Source: Candidatus Bathycorpusculum hydrogenotrophicum (GTDB lineage: Archaea > Thermoproteota > Bathyarchaeia > Bathyarchaeales > Bathycorpusculaceae). From it: a DNA stretch of 43,958 bases. The translations under genes were made by a program, and so were the position numbers. The DNA is taken from NCBI GenBank assembly GCA_009783705.1, contig WRCX01000010.1, positions 1-43,958 of the forward strand, in the 5' to 3' direction. Below, piece by piece: positions 25,041 to 33,419 of this stretch (position 1 is its first letter; each line of letters opens with the position of its first letter). The notes under the pieces were generated by a model. The model saw only the letters and a program-made list of their open reading frames with translations. It did not search any database and had not been told where the DNA came from.

Positions 25041-25049
25041 AAGCTTTTA
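25041..25049 (+). promoter_or_regulatory. TATA box, leaderless, of the NSUN-NIP7 pair
   Basis: AAGCTTTTA at 25041-25049 is centred 28-29 bases before the GTG at 25074, which fits a leaderless transcript and supports that internal start over the upstream part of the open frame. Confidence 0.55.
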
Positions 25050-25073
25050 TCTCCCCATAGACAAGGTTTGGCT

Positions 25074-25970
25074 GTGTCTGGTAGAGAATTCTTTCAAGAC
25101 CGTTACAGGCAACTTGGCTGGGAACTCAAAGAGGTTAATCTGCGGCAAGCTATCCGCATAAACAACACCAATGCACGTGGCAAAAACCTTGTTGAGCGTC
25201 TCAACAGCTTAGGGGTGGTTCTGCAAAAAATTCCTTTTCTCCAGTCAGGTTACTGGGTTTTGGACTCCAAAGTCTCTGCAGGTGCAACCGCTGAATACTT
25301 GCTGGGTCTCTACTCAATACAAGAAGCGGCTGCTCAAATTCCGGTGTCTCTCTTTAGCGATTTGCGTGGTAAAAGAGTGCTTGACTGTGCTGCGGCACCG
25401 GGCGGTAAAACTGTACAGTTAGCTGATGCCATGCAAAACTCGGGTGCTATTGTAGCTTTGGATGTGGATAAACGCCGCATAGCGGCAGTGGGAAACCATC
25501 TGGAGCGATGTAGCATTACAAACACTGTGGTCTATTTACTTGATGCACGCCAGGTCCCTTCTTTAAATCTGCGCTTTGATCGAATACTTGTGGATGCTCC
25601 ATGTTCTGGTAACTTTGCCGGAGACCGCGACTGGTTTAAGAATCGCACTCTAAAAGACATTCAGTGCAATGCGGCTCTTCAAAAAGACATACTCACCAAA
25701 GCCTCCGAATGCCTAAGTAACCATGGCGAATTAGTCTATTCCACCTGCTCACTTGAACCTGAAGAAAACGAACTGAACATGGATTGGGCAATAAAAAACC
25801 TCAATTTGCAAATCCAAGAAACTCATAGTAGTTATGGCCAAAACGGCTTAACAGAGGTCTTTGGCAAAAAACTAGATTCATCAGTCGCAAAATGCCTGCG
25901 GATGTGGCCAAATGAAACTCAGGGCTTTTTTGCCGCTAAACTAAAACGGAGCCAACCCCATGACCGCTAA
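25074..25970 (+). CDS. RNA 5-methylcytosine methyltransferase (NSUN/RsmB family)
   Basis: This 298-residue SAM enzyme methylates cytosine in tRNA or rRNA. It has the SAM motif VLDCAAAPGGKTVQLA (102-117), acidic ALDVDKRR, motif IV with the release Cys in VDAPCSGNFAGD (Cys177), and motif VI with the nucleophile in YSTCSLEPEENE (Cys225). The open frame extends 50 codons upstream to 24924, but that part is Cys- and Leu-rich and unlike the family, while a TATA box lies at the right distance for a leaderless start at GTG 25074. The target RNA cannot be told. It overlaps the next gene by 11 bases. NSUN-type genes next to NIP7 are a recurrent archaeal arrangement. Confidence 0.92.
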   Translation: MSGREFFQDRYRQLGWELKEVNLRQAIRINNTNARGKNLVERLNSLGVVLQKIPFLQSGYWVLDSKVSAGATAEYLLGLYSIQEAAAQIPVSLFSDLRGKRVLDCAAAPGGKTVQLADAMQNSGAIVALDVDKRRIAAVGNHLERCSITNTVVYLLDARQVPSLNLRFDRILVDAPCSGNFAGDRDWFKNRTLKDIQCNAALQKDILTKASECLSNHGELVYSTCSLEPEENELNMDWAIKNLNLQIQETHSSYGQNGLTEVFGKKLDSSVAKCLRMWPNETQGFFAAKLKRSQPHDR

Positions 25971-26436
25971 GGCAGTAACCAATTTTGTAGCGACATTTGG
26001 CGTAGATATCATCTTAAACCCTGATTTAATCGTAGAGAAAAATGGGCGTTTCTATTTGGTTAATGTTGCTCTTAGGCCTCTTATGGTTCGACCTGATTTC
26101 TTTTATGCTGGGCTTTTTTTGGGCAAAACCAAAGAAGGCAAATTTTTCCCCAGTTTTCACTTACTCTCGATTCTAGCAAAAGAGCATGCGCAGCGCATAG
26201 TTGTAGACCGGAAGGCGGCTTGGCTTTTTATATGCGGTAGACCTCTTTTTGCAAGTAGTGTGGTGCGTGTGTTTGGTTCAGCTAAGAGAAACACAAATAC
26301 TTTGGTGTTAAATGAATTTGGGGAATGTTTGGGGTTTGGCCGAATTGTGGGTGATCTGAGCGCAAAGACCTCTCGTGATGAGGTTGCGGTGCGTAATGTC
26401 TCAGATGTCGGTGATTTTCTGCGTCGTGAACGCTAA
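25960..26436 (+). CDS. NIP7-like PUA-domain protein
   Basis: A 158-residue protein in two parts. Residues 1-85 resemble the pre-PUA domain of NIP7 (YFYAGLFLGKTKEGKFFPSFHLLSILAKEHAQRIVVDRKAAWLFICGRPLF is its typical stretch), and the rest is a PUA domain with VLNEFGECLGFGRIVGD. NIP7 acts in large-subunit ribosome assembly and binds RNA through PUA. In archaea it can raise or guide RNA methylation by NSUN partners; here the two genes overlap by 11 bases, giving a likely coupled translation and a functional pair (inference from context and family). Confidence 0.9.
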   Translation: MTAKAVTNFVATFGVDIILNPDLIVEKNGRFYLVNVALRPLMVRPDFFYAGLFLGKTKEGKFFPSFHLLSILAKEHAQRIVVDRKAAWLFICGRPLFASSVVRVFGSAKRNTNTLVLNEFGECLGFGRIVGDLSAKTSRDEVAVRNVSDVGDFLRRER

Positions 26437-26522
26437 GGTGGTTGTTGCTGTTGTCTTTTTTTTGGTTGGTTTTTAGTCTTTAACAGTGTGGCTTTATACA
26501 TTATTTCAATAAATTCTCGATA

Positions 26523-26578
26523 TAGTGGACAGTTATCCATATTAGTGGACGCTAAGCTTAAATACGTTTAAAGCGGAC
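26523..26578 (+). repeat. Repeated TAGTGGAC boxes in the glutamine synthetase promoter
   Basis: TAGTGGAC occurs at 26523-26530 and 26543-26550, exactly 20 bases apart, and a related AAGCGGAC lies at 26571-26578. TATA-like sequence (CTTAAATACG, TTTAAAG) lies between the second and third box. Two-turn spacing of direct repeats around a TATA box is the usual form of an activator or repressor site. The ribosome-binding site AGGAG at 26623-26627 is downstream. Confidence 0.5.
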
Positions 26579-26633
26579 ACTTATAACCATAACATGTGAA
26601 GAACCGAGCCTAACAACCTGCAGGAGATTTAAC

Positions 26634-27998
26634 ATGAAACATTTTAAAAACCCCCTCTGGAGAGAACAAGTAACCAAAGTAATCCACCAAATCCAAGAAA
26701 ACGACATAAAATTTGTCAGGCTCCAATTCACCGATATAAACGGTTTTCTCAAAAACTTGGCCGTTAGCGCCAAAAACATTGAAAGCATCTTTGAAAACGG
26801 CCAATCCTTTGACGGCTCCTCCATAACCGGCTACCGCCCAGTCGAAGAATCCGATATGAACCTCTACCCCGACCCCTTCACCTTTGCCATCCTACCATGG
26901 CGACCCAAAGAAAAAGCCTCCGCCCGACTCATCTGCGACGTCTACACACCTCAAAACAAACGCTTCGAAGGCGACCCACGCTACATTCTCGAGCGCGCCA
27001 TCGAAAAAGCAACCAACGCCGGCTACACCTTCATCTGCGCACCCGAACTAGAATTTTTCATCGTAAAAGAAAGCGAAACAGGCGGCCTACCCACCCCCAT
27101 CGACCTAGCCGGCTACTTCGACGCCCACCCAGGAGACGTCACCGACGATCTGCGCCGAGAAATCGCCGACTACGCCGAAGCATTTGGCATAGACATAGAA
27201 ATCAGCCACCATGAAGTCGCCCTAGGACAAAACGAAATCGACTTCAAATACGGCGAAGCCCTTGAAACCGCCGACCGCGCCATAACCCTAAAAATGTGCG
27301 GCAAAGTCGTAGCAGCCCGCAACGGCTACATCACCACCTACATGCCCAAACCCTTCCAAGGCATCAACGGCAGCGGCATGCACATACACCAAAGCCTATG
27401 GAACAAAGACTACACCCAAAACCTCTTCTACGCAGAAGACACAAAAAACGACTGCCTCTCCGAACTCGCACGCAACTACATCGGCGGACAACTAATCCAC
27501 GGACGCAAAATAGCCGCTGTTCTCAACAGCTGGCCCAACAGCTAAAAACGCCTCGTCCCCGGATACGAAGCCCCCGTCTACATAGCATGGGCACACAAAA
27601 ACCGAAGCCCCCTCATACGCGTCCCCAACTTTGGCGGCAGAAAAACAGCCGCCCGATGCGAAATCCGTTGCCCCGACGGCGCAGGCAACCCTTATCTTCA
27701 ATTCGCAGTACTCCTAGCCGCCGGCTTAGACGGTATTAAAAACAAAACCGACCCCGGCAACCCCGTTGAATTAAACGTCTACCACATGAGCTACGAAGAA
27801 CGCAAACAAAGGGGCATCATATCACTGCCAGAGAACCTCAAAGAAGCCCTCGACGAACTCGAAACCAGCGAACTGATGCGCGAAACACTAGGCGAAGTCG
27901 CCTTCGAAAACTTTTTACGCGAAAAACACCGCGAATGGGACCTCTACCGCACCCAAGTCACCGAATGGGAAGTCAACCGCTACATCAAACGCCTCTAA
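26634..27998 (+). pseudogene. Second glutamine synthetase, interrupted by one in-frame TAA
   Basis: The frame from ATG 26634 encodes 303 residues and stops at TAA 27543-27545, but the same frame continues without further fault to 27998. Before the stop are the beta-grasp (SFDGSSITGYRPVEESDM), CAPELEFFIV, SHHEVALGQNEID and NGSGMHIHQSLW; after it come KRLVPGYEAPVYIAWAHKNRSPLIRVP, EIRCPDGAGNPY and a helical C-terminus. The stop replaces the Tyr of the conserved NSYKRL motif, one base from TAC or TAT. A truncated protein would lack the arginines and glutamate of the nucleotide and glutamate site. Joined, it would be 454 residues. Third positions favour C, unlike the intact copy. Alternatives are a sequencing error or readthrough. 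AGGAG precedes the ATG by six bases. Confidence 0.9.
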
Positions 27999-28109
27999 CA
28001 ACCAACCAAACCCCAAACTCATCCCTTTCCTTTATGAAACTAATTACTCCATAGTTGCCTAACTACTATCCTGCCTATCAATAGAAACCGGTTCAATCAA
28101 TAGAGCCAA

Positions 28110-29387
28110 TTAGCTTTTGATTTTTTCAGCCAACTGTTCAATTGCAACAACGCTTTGCTGACGGTTAGCTAAGTCTTTGAGCATCACTGCACCCTCTTTG
28201 AACTCTCGCTCACCCACAATAATTGCATAATCCGCTCCGCGTTTATCTGCATCTTCGAGTGCCTTTGACATTTTTCTGCCCATAACCTCAAACTCTACTG
28301 CTACCCCCGCCAAGCGAAGCTGCTGAGCAATTTTTAAAGCCTGAACCTTTAGAGCCTCAGTAATAGCAATTACAGCAACCCTCTTGACTGATTTGTCAAT
28401 TCGGACTGCATTTTGAGTCTGCAATGCAATAGCAACCCGATCAATCCCATGCGCACAACCCACCGCAGGTGTGGCCTCCCCGCCAAAAACTTCAATCAGC
28501 CGATCATAGCGTCCACCACCACCCAACGCAATATCTAACTGTGGAACATAGATTTCAAAAATCATACCCGTATAGTACTCCAATTCCCTAGCAAATGCCG
28601 GATCTACCCTAATTGTGGTATTTGTACTCTCCGTTACAAGCCCCAAAATCTCTGCTAGATTCTCAACTGCCAACTTAGCAGCCGGATACTCAGAAACGTA
28701 GGCCAGCATCTGATCAACGGTCTCACGCCAATTGTCGCCTTTAATGGCAATTAACCCCTCAAGCATACTCCGGCTTTTCTCAGAATCCACCAACTTTAAA
28801 GCAGCATCATAGTCTTTTTTATCCATCTTTTGCAAAATTGCATTCTGAGCCTTCTCATCCACCTCATCTTGGCATAAAATACCGCGAATGACCCCAATAT
28901 GGCCAACTTTGAACGCATAACCCTCAAGCCCAAGCGAGGCCATCAAACCATTAGTAAGCAACACAATTTCAGCATCTGCCTCAGGCCTAGCCGAACCCAT
29001 CAACTCAAAATTTGACTGCCAAAACTCACGATAACGTCCCTTCTGCGGCTCATCATAACGATACACCGTACCTGAGGAGAACAACCGAAGCGGCTTAGGC
29101 TCATTTCTAAGCGCAGTAGTTACCAAGCGCGCAATAGAAGCCGTAAATTCAGGCCGCAGAGCCACCTGACGCTCACCCAAATCCTTAAAGATAAACATAC
29201 GTTGCCGAATCTCCTCCCCCGACTTGGCTGAAAGCAACTCAAGAGGCTCCACATGAGGCACTATAACCTCACAAAAACCATAATACTCAGCTATTTGACG
29301 CGCTCTACCTATGATAGCTGTGAAGGCTTGAGCCTCATCACCGATAAGATCACGCATTCCCCGAACAGGCTGGAAAGACGCAGGCAT
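28110..29387 (-). CDS. hisS: Histidyl-tRNA synthetase
   Basis: A class II aminoacyl-tRNA synthetase of 425 residues, standard length. It opens with PVRGMRDLIGDEA (motif near the N-terminus typical of HisS), has motif 2 in LFSSGTVYRYDEPQKGRYREFWQSNFELMG, the histidine-A region in RELEYYTGMIFEIYVP, LGGGGRYDRLIEVFGG, and motif 3 in VGCAHGIDRVAIAL. The C-terminal anticodon-binding domain begins near 330 (KRVAVIAITEALKVQALKIAQQLR). It charges tRNA-His with histidine. ATG 29387 has AGGGAGGA a few bases upstream, and a TATA-like CTTTAAATG lies near 29420-29428. It stands alone after the interrupted glutamine synthetase, pointing the other way. Confidence 0.97.
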   Translation of the reverse strand: MPASFQPVRGMRDLIGDEAQAFTAIIGRARQIAEYYGFCEVIVPHVEPLELLSAKSGEEIRQRMFIFKDLGERQVALRPEFTASIARLVTTALRNEPKPLRLFSSGTVYRYDEPQKGRYREFWQSNFELMGSARPEADAEIVLLTNGLMASLGLEGYAFKVGHIGVIRGILCQDEVDEKAQNAILQKMDKKDYDAALKLVDSEKSRSMLEGLIAIKGDNWRETVDQMLAYVSEYPAAKLAVENLAEILGLVTESTNTTIRVDPAFARELEYYTGMIFEIYVPQLDIALGGGGRYDRLIEVFGGEATPAVGCAHGIDRVAIALQTQNAVRIDKSVKRVAVIAITEALKVQALKIAQQLRLAGVAVEFEVMGRKMSKALEDADKRGADYAIIVGEREFKEGAVMLKDLANRQQSVVAIEQLAEKIKS

Positions 29388-29530
29388 ACATATCCTCCCT
29401 CATACAGAAGCAAGTTATTCATTTAAAGCCTCCCCACACACGGCTTTGGGCTAACTTCTTAGTCTTTTTGGTTAGCTTTTTTGTCTTCAAGGGTAGATGT
29501 TGTCTCTTGTGTAGATTTTTGTGTCATGTT

Positions 29531-29549
29531 CGTTTAAAAAATTTAAACG
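29531..29549. terminator. CGTTTAAA-AAA-TTTAAACG inverted repeat
   Basis: A perfect 8-bp inverted repeat with a 3-base centre, 32 bases beyond the stop of the kelch gene on the minus strand. An AT-rich hairpin with a T run on that strand fits a terminator; an operator for hisS further downstream is less likely because the hisS TATA box is over 100 bases away. Confidence 0.4.
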
Positions 29550-29580
29550 GGCCGAACTATTGCCTTGGATAATTTCTTGC

Positions 29581-30936
29581 TTATTTTCTTCTTAGGTAGA
29601 AAAATAAAGATGCTACAATAACACCACTGACCGTTAGAACTATTATCACCACAACAGGCCCAGTTAAGAAAGACCCTAAAAGTGTAGGTTCAGAAGGAAC
29701 ACGTGAAGAAGTAATATCCTCTGTTGCAGAGGGTTGAGTATCAGGATAGCCTTGCGGATTATAAGCTACAGGTATATACTTAACATTAAACTCACCGCCT
29801 AATGTGTAGAAAACATCATCAATGACAACCATTTTGCACCCCCGAATATATGGTGCTGTATCCATGGCTTTTGCAGTTGACCAACTATCACCTATGGGAT
29901 CATAAACCCACGTAAACGGCTTCACATTGAAGAGATCTTCTTTAGCGGCTTCAATCCCTAAAACATAAACGTTCTTAGGTGCATAACCACCCGATGTCAT
30001 TATCATAGTGGCAGCATTGAAAATGGGGTTGGTGGCAAATATGTGTTCATCTGTTGTTTTGCCGTCATGCCACGTATTAGAAATCGGATCATAAATTCTA
30101 ATCCGTAACTGGGCATTAAATAGGCCCATCCAAAGAGTTTCTGTTGATGGTGTGAGTAAAAAGTCGCCTACTACTATTTGGTTATCCATCACATCTGAAA
30201 ATGCATATGTCATTGCTGTGGGCATATTGGTTTTATTTATCCATGTGTCTGTAGCTGGATTGTACATGTACATGGCACTTTGTGTTATAACAAAAAGTTG
30301 TTCGTTTACCACATGGGTTTGTAGTGGTTCTTCTTGATTGGTGAGGGGTGTTTTGGTGCTCCATTTGTCCGTAAGGGGGTTATACAGGTACAGCTCACCA
30401 TCGAGAGTTATAATGAAAATTTGTTTATTTACAACCTGTGCTTGTAGCCCTGTTTTACATAAATTGGTAAACGAGGTCTTACTCTCCCACATATCAGTAA
30501 CGGGGTCATAAACTTCAACTATGTCTAATGGGTAACGTATGGGTGGGCCTAGGGGATAAATGGTGCCATTTGCACCGCCGATGCAGTAAATTTTGCCTTG
30601 ACATGTTACAATAATAAAATTGCCTCGGGGTGTTGGCATGGGTTTTAGAGTAGTCCATGTATCTGTCACAGGATCATAACACTCAGTAGTACCCACAAAA
30701 CCCTGACCTTTGACATTTTGTTTGTCAACTAAGGGAGCACCGCTAATAGCATAAATTTTGCCATCTAAGGCAACAACCCCCAATTCAGATCGGGGATCAT
30801 TCATAGCGGTTTTTGTGCTCCAAGAATTCTCAACTAACTCTGAGGCAACTAAAACAGACCCAAAAGCTGTTATGAATGACCCACTTATGAAAAAGAAAAG
30901 CAACATGAAAGGAATAACTTTATTCATGTTTAACAT
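29581..30936 (-). CDS. Kelch-repeat surface protein with C-terminal anchor
   Basis: This 451-residue exported protein has a signal segment (about 8-30), then six kelch-type blades of 45-60 residues with ECYDPVTDTWTTLKPMPTPRGNF, VEVYDPVTDMWESKTSF, LYNPLTDKWSTKTPL, MYNPATDTWINKTNMP, IYDPISNTWHDGKT and VYDPIGDSWSTAKAM as the recurring Y-x-P-x-x-D-x-W element. A membrane segment (about 424-446) and RRK end close it. Kelch propellers bind proteins or sugars; the ligand is unknown. The start ATG 30936 has a TATA-like CTTTATC about 27 bases upstream, so the message may be leaderless. Part of the set of envelope propellers in this window. Confidence 0.9.
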   Translation of the reverse strand: MLNMNKVIPFMLLFFFISGSFITAFGSVLVASELVENSWSTKTAMNDPRSELGVVALDGKIYAISGAPLVDKQNVKGQGFVGTTECYDPVTDTWTTLKPMPTPRGNFIIVTCQGKIYCIGGANGTIYPLGPPIRYPLDIVEVYDPVTDMWESKTSFTNLCKTGLQAQVVNKQIFIITLDGELYLYNPLTDKWSTKTPLTNQEEPLQTHVVNEQLFVITQSAMYMYNPATDTWINKTNMPTAMTYAFSDVMDNQIVVGDFLLTPSTETLWMGLFNAQLRIRIYDPISNTWHDGKTTDEHIFATNPIFNAATMIMTSGGYAPKNVYVLGIEAAKEDLFNVKPFTWVYDPIGDSWSTAKAMDTAPYIRGCKMVVIDDVFYTLGGEFNVKYIPVAYNPQGYPDTQPSATEDITSSRVPSEPTLLGSFLTGPVVVIIVLTVSGVIVASLFFYLRRK

Positions 30937-31245
30937 AAGGTATCTTTTGATTTTGCCTGATAAAGTTTTTGTTAATTAGTTACGTCTAAATCTAATTTTG
31001 TTATAGCGGCGTATCAGGGCAAAATTTATTGTATGTGGTTTAAGGATCAGTCATGGGTGAGCCGGCTAATTGGTTGGTTTGTTCGTGTAGTGCTAAAGAG
31101 TGACCTGTGGAACATGCATAACACCAAAGAAAGTAAACTATTATAGAGAGTTTGCAAAGGGTCTATTGTCTGTTCGAGGTGTTCTTTTGGGAACCCTTTG
31201 TTCTCCAGAAGAAGACTATTCGACTTCAACTATAAGGTGAGTATG
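30937..31245. other. Divergent intergenic region
   Basis: This region separates the kelch gene and the LamG gene, transcribed away from each other. It holds the TATA-like box of the kelch gene near 30957-30966, a TATA-like ATTATAGAG near 31138-31146 for the LamG gene, and an inverted repeat (CAAAGGGT 31155-31162, ACCCTTTG 31193-31200) in the presumed leader of the latter. No gene is seen in it. Confidence 0.5.
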
Positions 31246-32181
31246 ATGGCACAAAAAACTCTCGTAAACGTCTTAGTGTTTTGTCTTCTAACAGTTACTC
31301 TTTTGAGCCCGATTTTTCTTACATCCGCCTCTGCTCAAAGCGGCGGTATCACCGTGGGTGAGTGGGCTATGGATCAGATCAAACCCAGTGACTCAGGAAC
31401 AATAACCCCTGACAGCACAGGCGTTAACCATGGCATCTTGGCTGGTGAGGTTGAACCCGAACTTGTCGATGGCAAATATGACAAGGCCCTCCAGTTTAAC
31501 GGCAAAAACACCGTTTATGTTCCCATCAAATTTGTCGTGGGTTTTCCACCAATGTCTCAGCCTATGTATGTGCCGATTTCACAAAACCTTGACATCCAAA
31601 AATACGTCCAAATCAGCTCTTGGGTCTATGTTCCCAGTCTATATGATGCCACCTATAACCAAATAGTCACCAAATGTAACCATCCCGATCAAGCCTGTGA
31701 TTGGCAAAACACCCTTCGCGTTCTTGGCTTATCCATACGCGCAGGCACACCTGAGAACGGAGAACAATACGTACAGGGCGCATTGAGCGGCTATGTAGAA
31801 ACTGATAGCGGCGGGTTTAATGAGATTGTAACCACCCAGTCGGTTCCGCTCAATCAATGGATTAAAGTGGAATTTCGTCGCGACACTACAGGTATGCACC
31901 TCTACTTAAACGGCGACGAACAAACCACAACTGTTCTCCACGGCGTACAAAACCCCCAAGGCAACATTGTTAATGGAACTGAATACTACTTTGGCCACGA
32001 CAGCCTCATAACCATCGACAACATAAAACTTGTTGATCTCTCACCGCCAAACGTTACCGAGGACGCTTTTGACATTGGTCCTAATATCATGATAGCTATA
32101 ATCGCAGTTGCGATCATCTTTGCTATCGCATGGTTGTTGCGCAGAGCCATCCAGCTCTGGATCATCCGCCCTAAAATCTAA
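31246..32181 (+). CDS. LamG/concanavalin-like surface protein with C-terminal anchor
   Basis: A protein of 311 residues with a signal peptide (hydrophobic segment about 5-27, ending in a TSASAQS cleavage-like site), a jelly-roll domain and a C-terminal membrane segment (about 278-297) with a basic end. The LamG pattern is visible: VGEWAMDQI...DSTGVNHGILAG...YDKALQFNGKNTVYVPI, then strands with ISSWVYVPS, IKVEFRRDTTGMHLYLNGDEQ and YYFGHDSLITIDNIKLVD at the end. Such domains bind sugars or proteins. ATG 31246 is chosen: AAGGTGA (31234-31240) lies five bases before it; an ATG directly upstream at 31243 is also possible. The radical SAM gene follows after 20 bases. Confidence 0.85.
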   Translation: MAQKTLVNVLVFCLLTVTLLSPIFLTSASAQSGGITVGEWAMDQIKPSDSGTITPDSTGVNHGILAGEVEPELVDGKYDKALQFNGKNTVYVPIKFVVGFPPMSQPMYVPISQNLDIQKYVQISSWVYVPSLYDATYNQIVTKCNHPDQACDWQNTLRVLGLSIRAGTPENGEQYVQGALSGYVETDSGGFNEIVTTQSVPLNQWIKVEFRRDTTGMHLYLNGDEQTTTVLHGVQNPQGNIVNGTEYYFGHDSLITIDNIKLVDLSPPNVTEDAFDIGPNIMIAIIAVAIIFAIAWLLRRAIQLWIIRPKI

Positions 32182-32201
32182 CTACGTTAAAGGCGCTAGC
32201 T

Positions 32202-33374
32202 GTGGGTACAACGCTAAAAATGCTCGAGTTGCAGCTCAGACAGGCCCTACTAGGACAGGGTCTAAAAGGTGAACCTAACACACCCCTTATTGTTTCCTAT
32301 GCTGTGACGCGTGCTTGCAATCTGAGTTGTATTCACTGTCACGTATCGGCAAGAGAAGCCATGTCTGATGAACTCAACCTAAAAGAAGCCAAGTTGGCCA
32401 TTGAGGAAATGCACAGTTTAGGCACTGAAGCAGTGATTTTTAGCGGCGGCGAACCCCTAATACGCAAAGATTTCGTACTCCAACTCATTGAATACTGCAC
32501 TGATCTAGGCATAATCACAGCCATGCTCTCAAATGGCTTGCTTATGACCCCTCATACAGCATTGCAGCTCCAAGAGGCCGGTTTAAAAGTCGTAGGCATG
32601 CCCATCGACTCAGTGGTTCCCGAAAAACATGACCATATCCGCAACCTACCCGGCACATTTAAAAAAACAATACAGGCCATCAAGACATGTCTTGCAATAG
32701 ATCTAGAGGTTGTTGTAACCACCATGGCTCTCAAAGACACCTACACCGAGATGCCTAAACGACTCGAATTTCTCTACGAGTTAGGTGTTGATGAAGCCGC
32801 CGTTTATGACCTTGTGCCTGTAGGCAGAGGCAAAGACGTGATGGATAACGCCATGACCATGGAACAACGCGTCAACCTCATCCGTTGGTTGCAGAGCCGC
32901 CAAGAAGACACCGAAATGACCTTCACCATGTCAGGAGGCACGCCCCTCTACCCTGAAATCGCCGCAGAGATGCACCGTAACCACGGAACCAAAGCCAAAA
33001 CCCTCCTCATTAAAGAATTCTGGATACACAACGGCATAGGATGCCACGCAGGCAACATGTACTTCAGCCTCCGACCAAACGGGGACATCTACCCCTGTAC
33101 ATTTCTACCAATAAAAGCCGGCAACATCCGCGAACAAAGCCTAACCCAAATCTGGCGCAACGCCCCAATTTTAAACACCCTGCGGCAACGACACACCCTA
33201 AAAGGAAACTGCGGCGGCTGTGAATACCGCGAGAGTTGTGGAGGATGCCGAGGCAGAGCCTATGCATGTACAGGCGACTACCTAGAAACCGATCCAGTAT
33301 GCCTTAGAGATTTAATGCGCCAAGAAGGCATTGCACCAGCAGATGTGAAACGATTTGGCTGGTGCGTAGGATAA
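32202..33374 (+). CDS. Radical SAM/SPASM enzyme, AhbC/AhbD-like
   Basis: A protein of 390 residues. The 4Fe-4S binding CNLSCIHCH (Cys39, Cys43, Cys46) follows the first strand, with SGGEPL at 81-86. The C-terminal SPASM part has GCHAG...GDIYPCTFLP, then GNCGGCEYRESCGGCRGRAYACTGDYLETDPVC, with many cysteines for auxiliary clusters. This C-terminal pattern is typical of the AhbC/AhbD heme-pathway enzymes and of related peptide-modifying enzymes. No ahbA, ahbB or precursor peptide gene is next to it, so the substrate is unclear. GTG 32202 is the start in the open frame; ATG 32220 is an alternative. It may be cotranscribed with the LamG gene 20 bases upstream. Confidence 0.85.
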   Translation: MGTTLKMLELQLRQALLGQGLKGEPNTPLIVSYAVTRACNLSCIHCHVSAREAMSDELNLKEAKLAIEEMHSLGTEAVIFSGGEPLIRKDFVLQLIEYCTDLGIITAMLSNGLLMTPHTALQLQEAGLKVVGMPIDSVVPEKHDHIRNLPGTFKKTIQAIKTCLAIDLEVVVTTMALKDTYTEMPKRLEFLYELGVDEAAVYDLVPVGRGKDVMDNAMTMEQRVNLIRWLQSRQEDTEMTFTMSGGTPLYPEIAAEMHRNHGTKAKTLLIKEFWIHNGIGCHAGNMYFSLRPNGDIYPCTFLPIKAGNIREQSLTQIWRNAPILNTLRQRHTLKGNCGGCEYRESCGGCRGRAYACTGDYLETDPVCLRDLMRQEGIAPADVKRFGWCVG

Positions 33375-33390
33375 CTGATATTTATATCAG
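33375..33390. promoter_or_regulatory. CTGATAT-TT-ATATCAG palindrome over a TATA-like box
   Basis: A perfect 7-bp inverted repeat begins directly after the stop of the radical SAM gene and contains ATATTTATAT, the best TATA candidate for the next gene, 37 bases before its ATG at 33420. It could be an operator over the TATA box, or a terminator hairpin for the gene before. Confidence 0.45.
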
Positions 33391-33419
33391 ATCAAATAAT
33401 TGCTGAAGCAGAGCAGAAT

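Noticed and set aside
27543-27545. Recoding of the glutamine synthetase stop as pyrrolysine or selenocysteine
   Set aside because: The codon is TAA, while those systems use TAG and TGA; no recoding element is evident.
26897-27739. Arg/His-rich frames over the second glutamine synthetase
   Set aside because: They are shadows of C-rich codons in the true frame, which shows glutamine synthetase motifs throughout.
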